Below, one piece after another: positions 44,421 to 56,800 of a DNA stretch of 64,000 nucleotides. This DNA comes from Melitaea cinxia (taxonomy: Eukaryota; Arthropoda; Insecta; Lepidoptera; Nymphalidae). Every line of letters begins with the position of its first letter. Position 1 is the stretch's first letter. The translations under genes and the position numbers were made by a program. The notes below the pieces were generated by a model, which had not been told where the DNA came from, made no database searches, and saw nothing but the letters and a program-made list of their open reading frames with translations. The DNA is taken from the NCBI RefSeq assembly GCF_905220565.1, contig NC_059409.1, forward strand, positions 11,402,549-11,466,548. The letters are read 5' to 3'.

Positions 44421-44829
44421 TTTTTTTTTTTTTATAATTCTAGTCGGCAATAGTATATGAATTGTAGCAATATTTGTGTTTTTTGTGAAATGCAAAAATA
44501 AAAAACAATACTATAAATTAACGCAGTGCGTCAGGATTTTTACAGAACGTTGAAAAACTTTTTGGTATTTCCCGAGCGCAATCATATACCTATTGATCTT
44601 ATCATTCTTAAATTTTATCAAGGAAACGACCTAAATTTCTGATAAGTTCATTTCTGGTTACAAAAATGGTATTCATACAAATTTATATACTATTTATTTA
44701 TACAAATTAATAGATTTACAAATTTACCTAAGTTACTAGATATATACCTAAATATATACTACTTACTTAAATGTTATTATTGTTGACAGTTAATATTTCC
44801 ATGTCGAAAAGAATAAATAACAAAACATA
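44421..44829 (+). other. Upstream region of gene B
   Basis: About 400 bp of AT-rich DNA between the RTE remnant and the start codon. The promoter and 5' untranslated region should lie here, but no element can be fixed by eye. Confidence 0.4.
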
Positions 44830-47800
44830 ATGGACATGATAAATTTTACTGTGAATGGAGAACGCATCAGCTTGTGTAAGTATATATATCTTTTTTGACA
44901 CATTAACAAAGACTAGAGAAGAGATAATTACTTGGCGTTTGGAGTTTTTTTCCAGAAAGCCTTATTTTGGATAACGATTTTTCCGCATTGCCAAACTAAT
45001 TGATTAGATGGAATAGATGCTTAGATTCATATCTATGCATTATTTGCTTATAATCCTACCAGCTTCTTTATCATTTCTTTTAATTGTATAAATTTATATC
45101 TCTTTTTATTTGATTCAATTATCAAGTATTCACGTTTGTAGCTGGGTCTGAAGTGAATCCATTAACTTCGCTGAATGACTACCTCAGGGACCACCTAGGC
45201 CTTGTGGGAACCAAGGCGATGTGCCACGAGGGTGGTTGCGGCACATGTGTTGTTTCAGCAACGATAACTCATCCCAGTAGTAAGGAGAAACAGATTATGT
45301 CTGTGAACTCGGTGAGTTTTCTTTGATAGAAAATAATTTAGACTGGTAAATTTAAATCAACAAATAAAACAAAACTATAGACTGAAAGTTTTCCTTGTAA
45401 AAAAAGTTTAGACTAGATATGTACTGTGTACGTAATATTGGTAGGTTAATACGTTTAGGTAGGTACATAATAACAAAATTCGAGATAGTCCTATACAGAG
45501 ACTTACAGCTTATTTATTACAGTTCCAATTTATTTTTTTAGTGTCTAGTGCACGTTCTCTCTTGTCACGAATGGGATATTACAACAGTAGAGGGATTGGG
45601 GAATAAAAAAGTAGGATATAATGAAGTGCAGACAAAGTTGGCTGCTTACAATGGCACCCAGTGTGGGTATTGTACACCCGGATGGGTCATGAGCATGTAC
45701 AGGTATGGAATGTATTTTATTCATTTGAAGCTTTAGATTTTAACACAAATTTTCTACAACTATAGATACGATTTCAAAAATATTTGATGTTGTTTTTTAA
45801 CCGACTTCCAAAAAAGGAGGAGGTTCTCAATTCGACTGTATTTTTTTTTTTTTTTTTTTTTATGTATGTTACATCAGAACTTTTGACTGGGTAGACCGAT
45901 TTCGACAAATTTTGTTTTAATCGAAAGGTGGTGTGTGCCAATTGGTCCCATTTAAATTTATTTGAGATCTAACTACTACTTTTCGAGTTATATCTAATAA
46001 TGCGTTTTTACTTGACGCTTTTTTCGTCGACCTACGTTGTATTATACCGCATAACTTTCTACTGGATGTACCGATTTTGATAATTCTTTTTTTGTTGGAA
46101 AGGGGATATCCCTAGTTTGGTACCATGATAAGGAAACCAGGGTCTTATGATGGGATCTCAGAGAAATCGAGGGAAACTCTCGAAAATCCGCAATAACTTT
46201 TTACTGGGTGTACCGATTTTGATAATTTTTAATTTAATCGAAAGCTGATGTTTATCATGTGGTCACATATAAATTTTATCGAGATCTGATAACAACTTTT
46301 TGAGTAATCTTTGATAACGCGTAGTTGCTTGACTATTTTTTCGTCGATCTACGTTGTATTACTTGTTGATGTAATTGAAGTCGGTTTTTTTTCGTTTGCG
46401 AGCAAACACAATTATTTTACTTCCAGTGCGACATTCAAGACACATCAATTTGTCGATTTTCATCCCTCTCCCTTCCTTGTCACAGATGGTCACATTTATT
46501 AGACAAAGTGAGACATCACACATTTTGCATTCTTGCATATCAGTTTAATATCGGACGGTGATGCAGAAGAACCTTACCAGAGAATCTCGTCTATGTAAAC
46601 AAAGTCAAATTTAAAAATGGGCTAGGAATTTTTTTCACGCGAAATGTGATTCGTAACACCTACATAATTATGAGAAGAAATGCAGTTAGGAGTCGAACAC
46701 TTTCCATAATTTCTCCATTGTTAATCGTAGAATTGTAAACTGCCTTTTATTTCTGAATAAAAAATTATATATATTCGTCCATTATCTATCGAAATTCGTA
46801 TAACATGAAATTAATTTAAAAATAAAATTGGCTTGTCTGTCAACAAACTCTAATAGGTATCTACTTATTGTTATTTCTACTACGATTACTCATATTGTTT
46901 TATTAGTTACTAATGGTCTCATACAGATAAGATTTAAAACATTTATCTTTTTCTATTTATACACATAATTATGTAATCTATAATGCAATAAGACACATAA
47001 TTATTTCTAAATTCTTAATATTTGTATGTATGTGTGCAGCAAGCGATAACAATCAATTACAGTAACCAGTTACTAAAAAACTATTAGTATATAAATTGAA
47101 AATAATAAAAATAGGTATGCATTTGATTAATGATTTTAATTTTAGTGCCAACTTGTAGTTATATTTATCTTATTTAGTATACTTAAAACCTAAACTTTAT
47201 TTATTTTATTTTATAAATAGGAAGTAAAAATTCCGACAATAACACGTAACTTTGTACCCTAATTTCAACCTTTTGTACCAGTTTGTACGAGGGGTCACAG
47301 AAGAAACTTACAAAAAGACAAATAGAAAGATCGTTCGCTGGTAACCTCTGTCGCTGTACTGGTTATCGGCCTATTTTAGATGCGTTAAAGTCATTCGCTA
47401 CAGACGCCGACACTAAAGATAAAATTGAGGTAAATATCAGCTTACAATAAGAAGTAGGTATATACTTATTTACACAAATTTTCCACTAGTTGAATGAAGA
47501 TAGTTATAAAAAAGTTTTTTTGGAATATCATAATCAATAAATAGAGTGTTATCTCGGTTTAACAGGGCTATTTACAATAATGCGCTGATTTTATGGTTAT
47601 CTGATCATCGGGTTATAAAAACATTCTATTTCTTCTCTTCGTATATAGTTATAGTCCCTTGTTAATGGTAAATGTTTTTAGTATATTGTTACAAATCTTG
47701 TCATTATGATTAAATTTGTTGATAAGTTTTATTTTTAAAGTAATTTATTTAAACGATAACGTAACCCGCTATGAATAGAACTAGAATATTAAGTATACCC

Positions 47801-50800
47801 ACTTGAATACCATTGTGCAAAATCATTTTACAACAGGTAGATAGTAAACTAATAATATTATATATTACTAGCTGTGCCCGCGACTTCGTTCGCGTAGAAT
47901 TTAACAAAAACGTTAATATTCAGTTTGCAGAGTTATAAAATAAATAAATTTATAAAATGAAAGTAGCCTAAGTTACTCCTTACTACATTAGCTATCTGCC
48001 AGCAAAAGTCCCGTCAAAATCGGTCCAGCCGTTTCAAAGATTAGCCGGGACAAACGGACAGACAGAGAGACAAAAATTGTAAAAAATGTTATTTTGGTAT
48101 ATGTACCGTGTATAATAAATCCATATGCATTTAGTAAAAAGTGGTTATTTTAATATTACAGACAGAAACTCTAATTCTATTTATTTGTATAGATGATGAG
48201 ATAAAACACACGCCATGTTAATTTTTTCTTAATCTTTTTGCTCCAGGATTTAGAAGACCTTGATCATTTGAAATGTGCTAAAAAATGTTTGAATAAAAAC
48301 ACTGTCGAAGACGATTGGTGTATCTTAGATAACAATTGTGAAACTTTATTGAGTGTTGATTTAAATAAAAATAAGTGGTACAAAGCTTATACTGTCGATG
48401 ATGTTTTTAAGGTAAAACTATTTCTTTTTATGAATACAGGAATATTTTTATAATTTATGTAATTACTAAGATACATTTTTATAATTTTAGGTATTACAGA
48501 AAGAGGGCACAGATAATTATAGATTAGTGGCGGGAAACACTGGGAAAGGTATACTTATAATGATCTAATGAACATTTCTAATATTTTTTATCTGTTTAAG
48601 AGCCATTAAGTATATAATATAATTAGGTTTAATTTTGCTTAATGGCTCTCACAAGAGTGTGACATAGAAATTAAGTTTACACAGAGCAGTGGACTGTCTC
48701 TTGGGCAGTTTATAATGTTATAAAATGTAAACATTTCATTGTAAAACACCATATATTTTTACATAATTATCTTATTGTGATTATAGTATGTAACACATTA
48801 CATTCTCATTTGTAATTTTTACTATTTTAGGAGTGTATCCAGTAGCACAAGAGCCCCGAGTCTTTATCGACATAGCATCAATAAGCGCGTTGAAAAACGT
48901 ATATATAGATGAAAACTTAGTTCTGGGCGCAGGTCTCTCATTAAACGAAACCATGGCGATATTCCAGGATCAAATGAAAAATGACGATTTTTCGTACTTG
49001 AAGCAATTATACGATCACCTGGAACTAGTCGCTAATGTACCTGTCAAAAATGTGTGTATAACTTTATAAATTGCTAAATAGAAAGTTTTATTTATGTTCC
49101 GTTTATTTCTATCAACGTTATTTGAATATTGTGTTTTTATTTAACAGATAGGAACCATCGGCGGTAACTTGGCTATGAAAAATGTGCACCCCTTCTTCGC
49201 ATCTGATGTATTCCTTATATTTGAAATAGTTAATGCCACTGTGACGTTAGGTTTGTTTTATTTTTATATATTTATATGTAAATATATTTTATTATTATCA
49301 TATGTGTGTTAAGAAAATAGCAACTCATCGTTGTCTTTAGCTTAGCCACGCCTGTATAATTCCTGTCCTAAACTCCTGATTTAATTAGTCAGTGGATGAG
49401 GAACAGAAAATTATATTTTCAAATGAAAAAGGAAATATCTCTACGTAAAGTATTACAATGTCGATACTTATCTCAGAATATTTTGTAACACACACCTATA
49501 ATAAGTTACATAACACGAGAAATCGTTTGTAACGAAACTGGTACCTGGAACACGTTGCAAAGCCGACCAAAGATGCAAAATCATTACTCATCTTTTTTAT
49601 ATTTTTGTAGCATAATTATTAATTTTATTTATTAAAATATGGGTATCAAATGAAGGGCTTGCTGAAAATAACTAAGAATAAAGTGACGTCACTCTAAATC
49701 TAATATGGTGGACTACTAAAGATGGGTTTACTGGTTATTTTTTATGCAATTTTACAATATGGGTATCAAAACTTGATAACTCAGCAACGTAAAGAGTTTC
49801 TCTAAGTCCAATATGGCCGATTTATAAATGGTGGACTAAGTTTATTTTATGCTTTCCTACAATATAGATATCAAATGAGAGAACTTGCTAAGAATACCGC
49901 GAATTAAATGCGCTAAAATAATAAAATAAACTTTTCCTTTCCAACTGTTTCTATCGACAAATAACATCCATTATACAATTTATGTGGAAAAAAGTTTCTC
50001 GCAAAATTTAAGTGTTTGAAAATTTTTAAAGTTAAAATAAATCAGACCAAGTTATATCATTTACTTCTTTACTTTTTATAGGTAAAGCTTATTTTTTGGA
50101 TTTTTTTTTCTTTTAATTTATTTAAAAATGTTGTGTTGTTTATTTCATTTTTTCAGAGGATATAAATTCACAGACGTTAGAAGTTAATCTACCGACGTTT
50201 TTGAGAACTGATCTTAGCGATAAGATAATTTTGAACGTCAAGATACCACCTTTGAATAGCAACCACTTGATAAGGAGTTACAAGGTAGGATTATTTGTTT
50301 GTTATGTTTAAATGAAAGCAACATGTTAAATATTTTTTCCATTTCTTCATTTAATAAGTTTTAATTTTTTTCAAAATTTTGTTATCATAGATAATGGATC
50401 GCGCACAAAATACACATGCTGTAATCAACGGTGGATTTCATTTCCATATAGACAACAATAAAAATATACTCTCTTCAAATATTGTATATGGCTCCATAAC
50501 TACAAATTACATTCATGCAAGAACAGTTGAGGACGCTCTCGTAGGACTCCCGCTGTTTAACGAAGACACCCTGACAACAGCGCTTGTTAAGTTACAAGGG
50601 GATGTTGTTCCTTTGGAAGTTCCTCCGGAACCGTCGCCATTTAGCAGGAAAGCCATTGCTTTAGGATTATTTTATAAGGTTAATTATTACATTTTAAATT
50701 ACGAACAAAAATAATACTTTTCAAATATGTAGGTAAAACTATTCTAAAACGGGATATTTGCCATGTTTTTTATTCTCATTTTGCAGATATACATGTTAAT

Positions 50801-53800
50801 CTAAAATCTTATATGTGGGTAATGTTTTAATTGCTGATTAAAGAAAAAAATCGTCACTGAAGTACCTACCTACATCCTGAATTCACACTTCAGCCTATCA
50901 CAGTCTACTATTGGACATAGGCCTTCCCAAGCTCGCACCAAAAATGGCACGAACTCATATGTTTTGCCCATAGTCACTACGCTGAGCTAATGAACGCAGA
51001 GCTGGCAACATGCACCGAAGACGTTGCTGCCCGTCTTCGGTCTGTGTATTTGAAAGCCGAAGTAGTTAGATGATTATCCCGGAATCGGCCGGCTTTTGAA
51101 GTTCCAAGGTGGTAGTGGAACTGTATTATGCCATAGTTGCCTCTTACGACACCCACGGGAAGAGAGGCGGTGGCTATATTCTTTATTGCCATAACCACAA
51201 AGCATATCTGAATTCACGTTTTTGAAAATAAATAGAAATTCTTAGTAAGTATATTTTATTTTCTAGGCCATCCTCTCTTTGAGTCCTTCGGTGAATCCAA
51301 GATACAAATCTGGAGGTGATGTGCTATTTAGGCCTGTATCAAGCGGTATACAAACCTACGATACCGACAAGAGCTTGTGGCCACTCAACCAAGCGGTACC
51401 GAAGTTAGAAGCTTTACCTCAGGTATACAAATTTACAATGTATTCTATTCTCTCTTTTTTCCTTTTTTGTTAATACACTAGAATATTTTCCCACCAAGTA
51501 CCTACCTTAGTTCAGATTTTAGTGAGTTGAAGTGGGAAAGATAGATAATTAGACAACGCGTTCCTTGAGATATATATATGAGTATAAACCACAATCCAAA
51601 CAAACTAATCACATTTAATTCATAATAATCAACGTTGGTATTGGATTTTTAAGACAATTATCACTATCTACTACTGACTACACAATAACTGAATGCCTTA
51701 CACTACGCCTTCAATTTTTACTTAAAAGAAAGTAAAGAGTTTATTCAAACTCGAATTGAGGGAGAAAACATTAACATATAAGGTGCTCTTATGATGAATT
51801 ATTAGATAGATACAGCATGATTTCTCTTAGCGATAGACGTTCGATGGCTGATGCACTTACCCTCAGACATATTTGCATGGGTGAAATAAACGCACCACAA
51901 CTTCTTGCAGAACTGTATTTTCGAGCTCCAGCTCCAGCATTAACTAGAACAAATATAGGTCAACGCGCGCCACTTTACAGAATGTGTGTCCTACACAATA
52001 CTTTATTTAATGATATAGATATGTTCTCGTGCTCCCGGCATCTTTTTAAAACTAAAGTTAGGGAACTATTTACTTAGATCAATTAGTTGCTTTGGTGTTT
52101 TCATTAGCTCTAGACTATTAATAGTAATAACTAATCATCATTACTGTCCTTGCTGTAAATCTTATCCCTATGTTCTTAGTGAGACATAGAGGGAACAATT
52201 TGTATCTATTTTTTTCTGTTTTATGCTACGCTGTTATTCTGTAATTGTTTCTATACCGTTCTTTAAATAAGTAAATAAGTAAATAAATAAATAAATAAAT
52301 ATACTGATATATAACTACTGGAGGAATCACTGCCTGCTTCTGATACAGAACTTTCCTAGCTTAGGCGACAGGGGTTTAAAATACAGTGTACGGGTAATTA
52401 GATAATTAAAATAAGGACTTAAACATGAACAGACATGCAGTATTAAAATATATCACTTCAGCCTATCGCAGTCCACTGCTGGACATAGGCCTCCAAAAGT
52501 TCGCGCCAAACCTCCCGGTTTTCGGGCGTGAACTCATGTTTGTTGCCTATAGTCACCACGCTGGGCACGAGCGTTGGTGACCGCAGGGCTAGCAACAGAT
52601 GCACCGAAGACGCTGCTGCCCGTCTTCGGTCTGTGTATTTCAAAGCCAACAGTTGGATGGTTATCCTGCTATCAGTCTGGTTTTTAAGTTCCAAGGTGCT
52701 AGTGGAATTGTGTTATCCCTTAATCACCTCTTACGACACCCACGGGAAGAGAGGGGGTGGCTATATTCTTTACTGCCGTAATCACACAGCCACAAAAAAT
52801 ATATATAAATTGAAATTAATATATTGTCAGTACTTCCATTAAAAAATATATATAAATTGAAATTAATATATTGTCAGTACTTCCATTTTAATAATGTCGG
52901 ATAAGCTATGGTCCTAACGGTCATATATTCACAATTACCCGCCATTTATAAAATAATATTTACAATGATTAGATTATTATTATTAAGAGATTTTAAAATG
53001 AAACGCCAGTGCTCCGGCGAGGCGCTGTACTCCTGCGACGCAGCGTCGGCGCCGCGAGACGTGCACGTCGCCTTCGTACTCTCCACGATCTGTCTCGGCG
53101 AGATCGTCGACATTGACGCGAGTGAAGCTTTGGTGAGTAATCATTTCAAGTTCAATAATTCCTTTTAAATTATACTCGAATATCTTTACGATTGACATAA
53201 GAATACTTTGAAATATGGACACGTCAATGAAAACCAAAACTATTACTGTTTCAAATCGCAACCCACAAGGACAGACAGCCAAACCGAAAAGAAATGTTTG
53301 TAGAAATACATTTTTTTTTATATTTGTACAAATACCACAGGAATCGAACTCGCAAACCGGCGGTGTTTAGGCGCGTACATGACACGCGCACCACTACAGC
53401 AAAGTGGTTAGTAAGGTTGGTGTTAGGTGCATTATATAGATTTTTTTAGTTTCTATATGTGGTAGCTTGTTATTAGCTTTTTTTGATTTTTACTCTGTAT
53501 TATAGTAATAATAAGTTGTAAGCTATTCTAATAAAATAAAATAAAATTAAGAATTAAATTTCGTTTGAGACACAAGTTTTTCTTCACTAGCGAACAAAAG
53601 ATGAATTGTTAAACTAATTTTACCCTTGGAATTTCAACGATGTTCCTGCTTTTAAACATTGAAGCACATATTCTAGCCACTAACTAAAACAATGTATGGT
53701 ATATCTATTTATTACGTCACGGAATTAAGTCACACGTATTTTATATGATCTACACGCAACCGTAGATTCTAAAACAATAAATTTGACATCAAATTTCAGA

Positions 53801-56800
53801 AAATTCCAGGTGTCGTGGCATTAAATTTGACATCAAATTTCAGAAAGTTCCAGGTGTCGTGGCATTTTTAACTGCAAAAGATATTCCGGGAAAGAATTCC
53901 TTCACTTCTCAGGATTTACCCTGGCAGAGTGTTGATGAAGAAATACTGGCCAGTAAAAAGATATTGTACTTCGGCCAACCAATTGGTTTGATTGCGGCAG
54001 TAACAAGAAAGTTGGCTATCAAGGCAGCTGGTTTAGTTAAAATATCGTACACAAAGTACAATACAAAGCCAGTTTTAAGCATAGCAGACGCCCTGGTCGC
54101 TCCGGATAAAGATAAACGGGTAAATATAACTGATATCCATAACTCAATAACTAACTAATTGGCATGGCAGGAAATATCTTGCTCAAAATCTGGAGCAAAC
54201 CGACTGGGAAAGTACCTCAATCTTACACAAGATCACAGCTAAACAATATAACTCTTAAGCAGTATTGTGTTCCGTGGTAATTAAGGAAACCAGAGCTCCT
54301 GGGGAGGCTTAGAGGTTACTACTACTTTGAATATAAGCAGCGGTAGGTTATACATTTGTTTGTCAACCTAGTTGTACGAAAAAAAAACTCAATGAGTCTA
54401 CCATTTTACTATCAAGGTGTTATATGGCTAATTAAGTAGAGTAATACCTACGTGTGAAATTTTTATATTTCTCAAATTATTTGATCGTATCTTTGAGCGT
54501 ATCTCCTTTAGGTTGTAGCGTCGCCTTGGCCTTTTGATAAAAGTTGCAGAATATCCAATAACTTTTATCAATTAAATTTAAAAAAAAAAAAATCTAAATT
54601 TAAAGTTTAATTAAACCAACAAATTCATCAGCTTCACCTATTACATATCTTTTTCCTATATACTTATTTAACATACATACTCGGTCGTCTGTTTCTAGGG
54701 AAGGTAGCATAATGCCTGTTTTAGGTAACACCCAATATATACCTACATATGTTTTTATCAAAGTCAAAATTACATTAATAAATTATTAATTATTGTAATT
54801 TTACCGTCATGAAACCCATATAGGCTGTTACCTATAACACAAGCATTAAGTTACTTACTTTAGGAACAGACGATCGTGTGTGTGTTGTGTAGATATTTAT
54901 TTATTTATTATTTATATAGATCTTGGAGGAAGTGAATATTAAAGCAAATGATAAGGGGAATGACACAACTCATACATTTAAAGGACATTACAATATCCCC
55001 GATCAGTATCACTTCACGATGGAGACTCAGAGCTGCAGAGTGGAGCACACGCCACGCGGGTTACACGTACAGTCCGCGACACAGTGGATGGATTATGTAC
55101 AAGAAGCTATTTCAAAATCGCTGAATTTATCATTAAACAGGTAACCTTCTGTGTAATTTACACATATTATCTATATTATATTACATTTATCAACACGACA
55201 AAAATTCCCAAACACTTTTACATACGTTAAAGTTAAGAGCCGATAATTAGTTTTACCATTCAACATAGATTTACCCGTTAATTTGAAGGAAAAAAGTACT
55301 AACATATTAGATAACCTTACGACATATAGCATTTCGCGGTAAATGACAATAAAAAAAAGTTTTCAATTTGAGCTTGTAGTCCCTGATATTAGCGCGTATA
55401 AATAACCAAATAATACAGGAAGGGGAGGTTGGCTGATCAACCTTAAAACAGATTATACTAATCATCCATATAGGATGTTCAGTCTGAACTCAAAAAAAAA
55501 TTGTTTCAACTCATTGCATAAGCGCTGTGGCATAAGTAAGTTTTGTAATTATGTCAGCTGTTAAAAAAAATGTATATTGAGATAAACAAACTCTTCAGTT
55601 TTATAATTTTAGTATAGATACATAGGGGTCGTCCATTAATAACGTGAGGCTAGAAAGGGGGGTGGAGATCGGAAAAACATCACAAAATATTACAGGGGGG
55701 GGGAGTATATTGAGATATCAAGTGTATTTATTTTTTGTTGAACTCGCGATTTGGAAACAAACAAATATCTACCCAACAACCTTGCAACCTTGACGCCTAT
55801 CTAAGAATTTGTATTGATGCTTAACTTTTCAAATATTAATTAGATTATACCTGCATTTAAAGATAATGCTGAAAATTACAATTTACTACGAACAAAAAAT
55901 AGACGCGATTTTGGGTATGTCAAAAACCTCACCACATATCACCAATGGTAAGGGGTTAAGAAGTTGCTAGAACACATCACATAATTGATGGACGACCCCT
56001 AATGTGTGTAGTGTGGAGGTGTCGGTGAACCGGCTGGGCGGCGGCTACGGCTGCAAGGCCTCCCGCTCCGCGCTGACGGCGTGCGCGTGCGCGCTCGTCG
56101 CCCACGCGCTGGGCCGCGGCGCGTCGCTCGTGCTGCCGCTCACACACAACATGGCGGCCTTCGGCAAGCGACAGGCTGCTCGATTCGAATACGAGGTACA
56201 TAAAGTCTATAGTATCGGTACTTCTCTACAATCTACATTCCGAATCGGTGATAGCTTCACTTTTACCATAATTAAAATTTTTAGTTGTGAGATGACGATT
56301 CGAAGGTGCTTTTGAAATTTATTTGATTTGTAAATCCTGTAAAATCCTGCTGGTCATCGTAGCCGCGTCGAAGGATCGTATTAACGGCGCTTAGGCGGCT
56401 TACCTTGTTCGCGGGTTCCATCGCTCGGAACAGAGGCGGATCTACCGTACTGGACACGGTCGTCATGCCAACAACCTTCAGCTGAAACATTTTCCCATTA
56501 TTTTCAATTGACTCACTTATTTTTAACAAAAGGTCCTTATCGCGCGGTACATGCACTGAGCGGAATCGAAAAAAGCGTATCCTGGTGGAAATATTTGTTT
56601 TGTAAAAGTATCAAAAACTCGTAAAACTTCAAAAAACTTAAAATATCTTCATGTCTTAGTAAGACTTTTAAAATAATAGGTCTTTATGATTCTATAAAGA
56701 TCAAATATTCTTTGAAATTTCAGACTTTCGAACTTATTATTTTAAAAGTCTTATCAAGACTTATGAAAATCTCAAACATGTGTCTCATAATTTAGATACC

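Larger units (their letters stand above)
44830..47429 (+). other. Gene B exons 1-4: two 2Fe-2S cluster domains
   Basis: Exon 1 gives 15 residues plus one base; GTAAGT follows. The plant-type ferredoxin cluster is at Cys43, Cys48, Cys51 (motif CHEGGCGTC) and Cys73, the first residue of exon 3. The second, helical cluster uses Cys113 and Cys116 (QCGYCTPG) and Cys149 and Cys151 (GNLCRCTGYRPI). All eight cysteines expected of the family are present, so electron transfer from the molybdenum site to FAD should be intact. Intron 3 (1.6 kb) contains a family D repeat at 45797-46412. Confidence 0.92.

Noticed and set aside
53800..53843. Upstream exon 13 acceptor of gene B as the main site
   Set aside because: Its use shifts the frame and gives an early stop; gene A and the protein family fit only the second site.
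55977..56201. 74-codon minus-strand frame
   Set aside because: Antisense shadow of GC-rich exon 15 of gene B.
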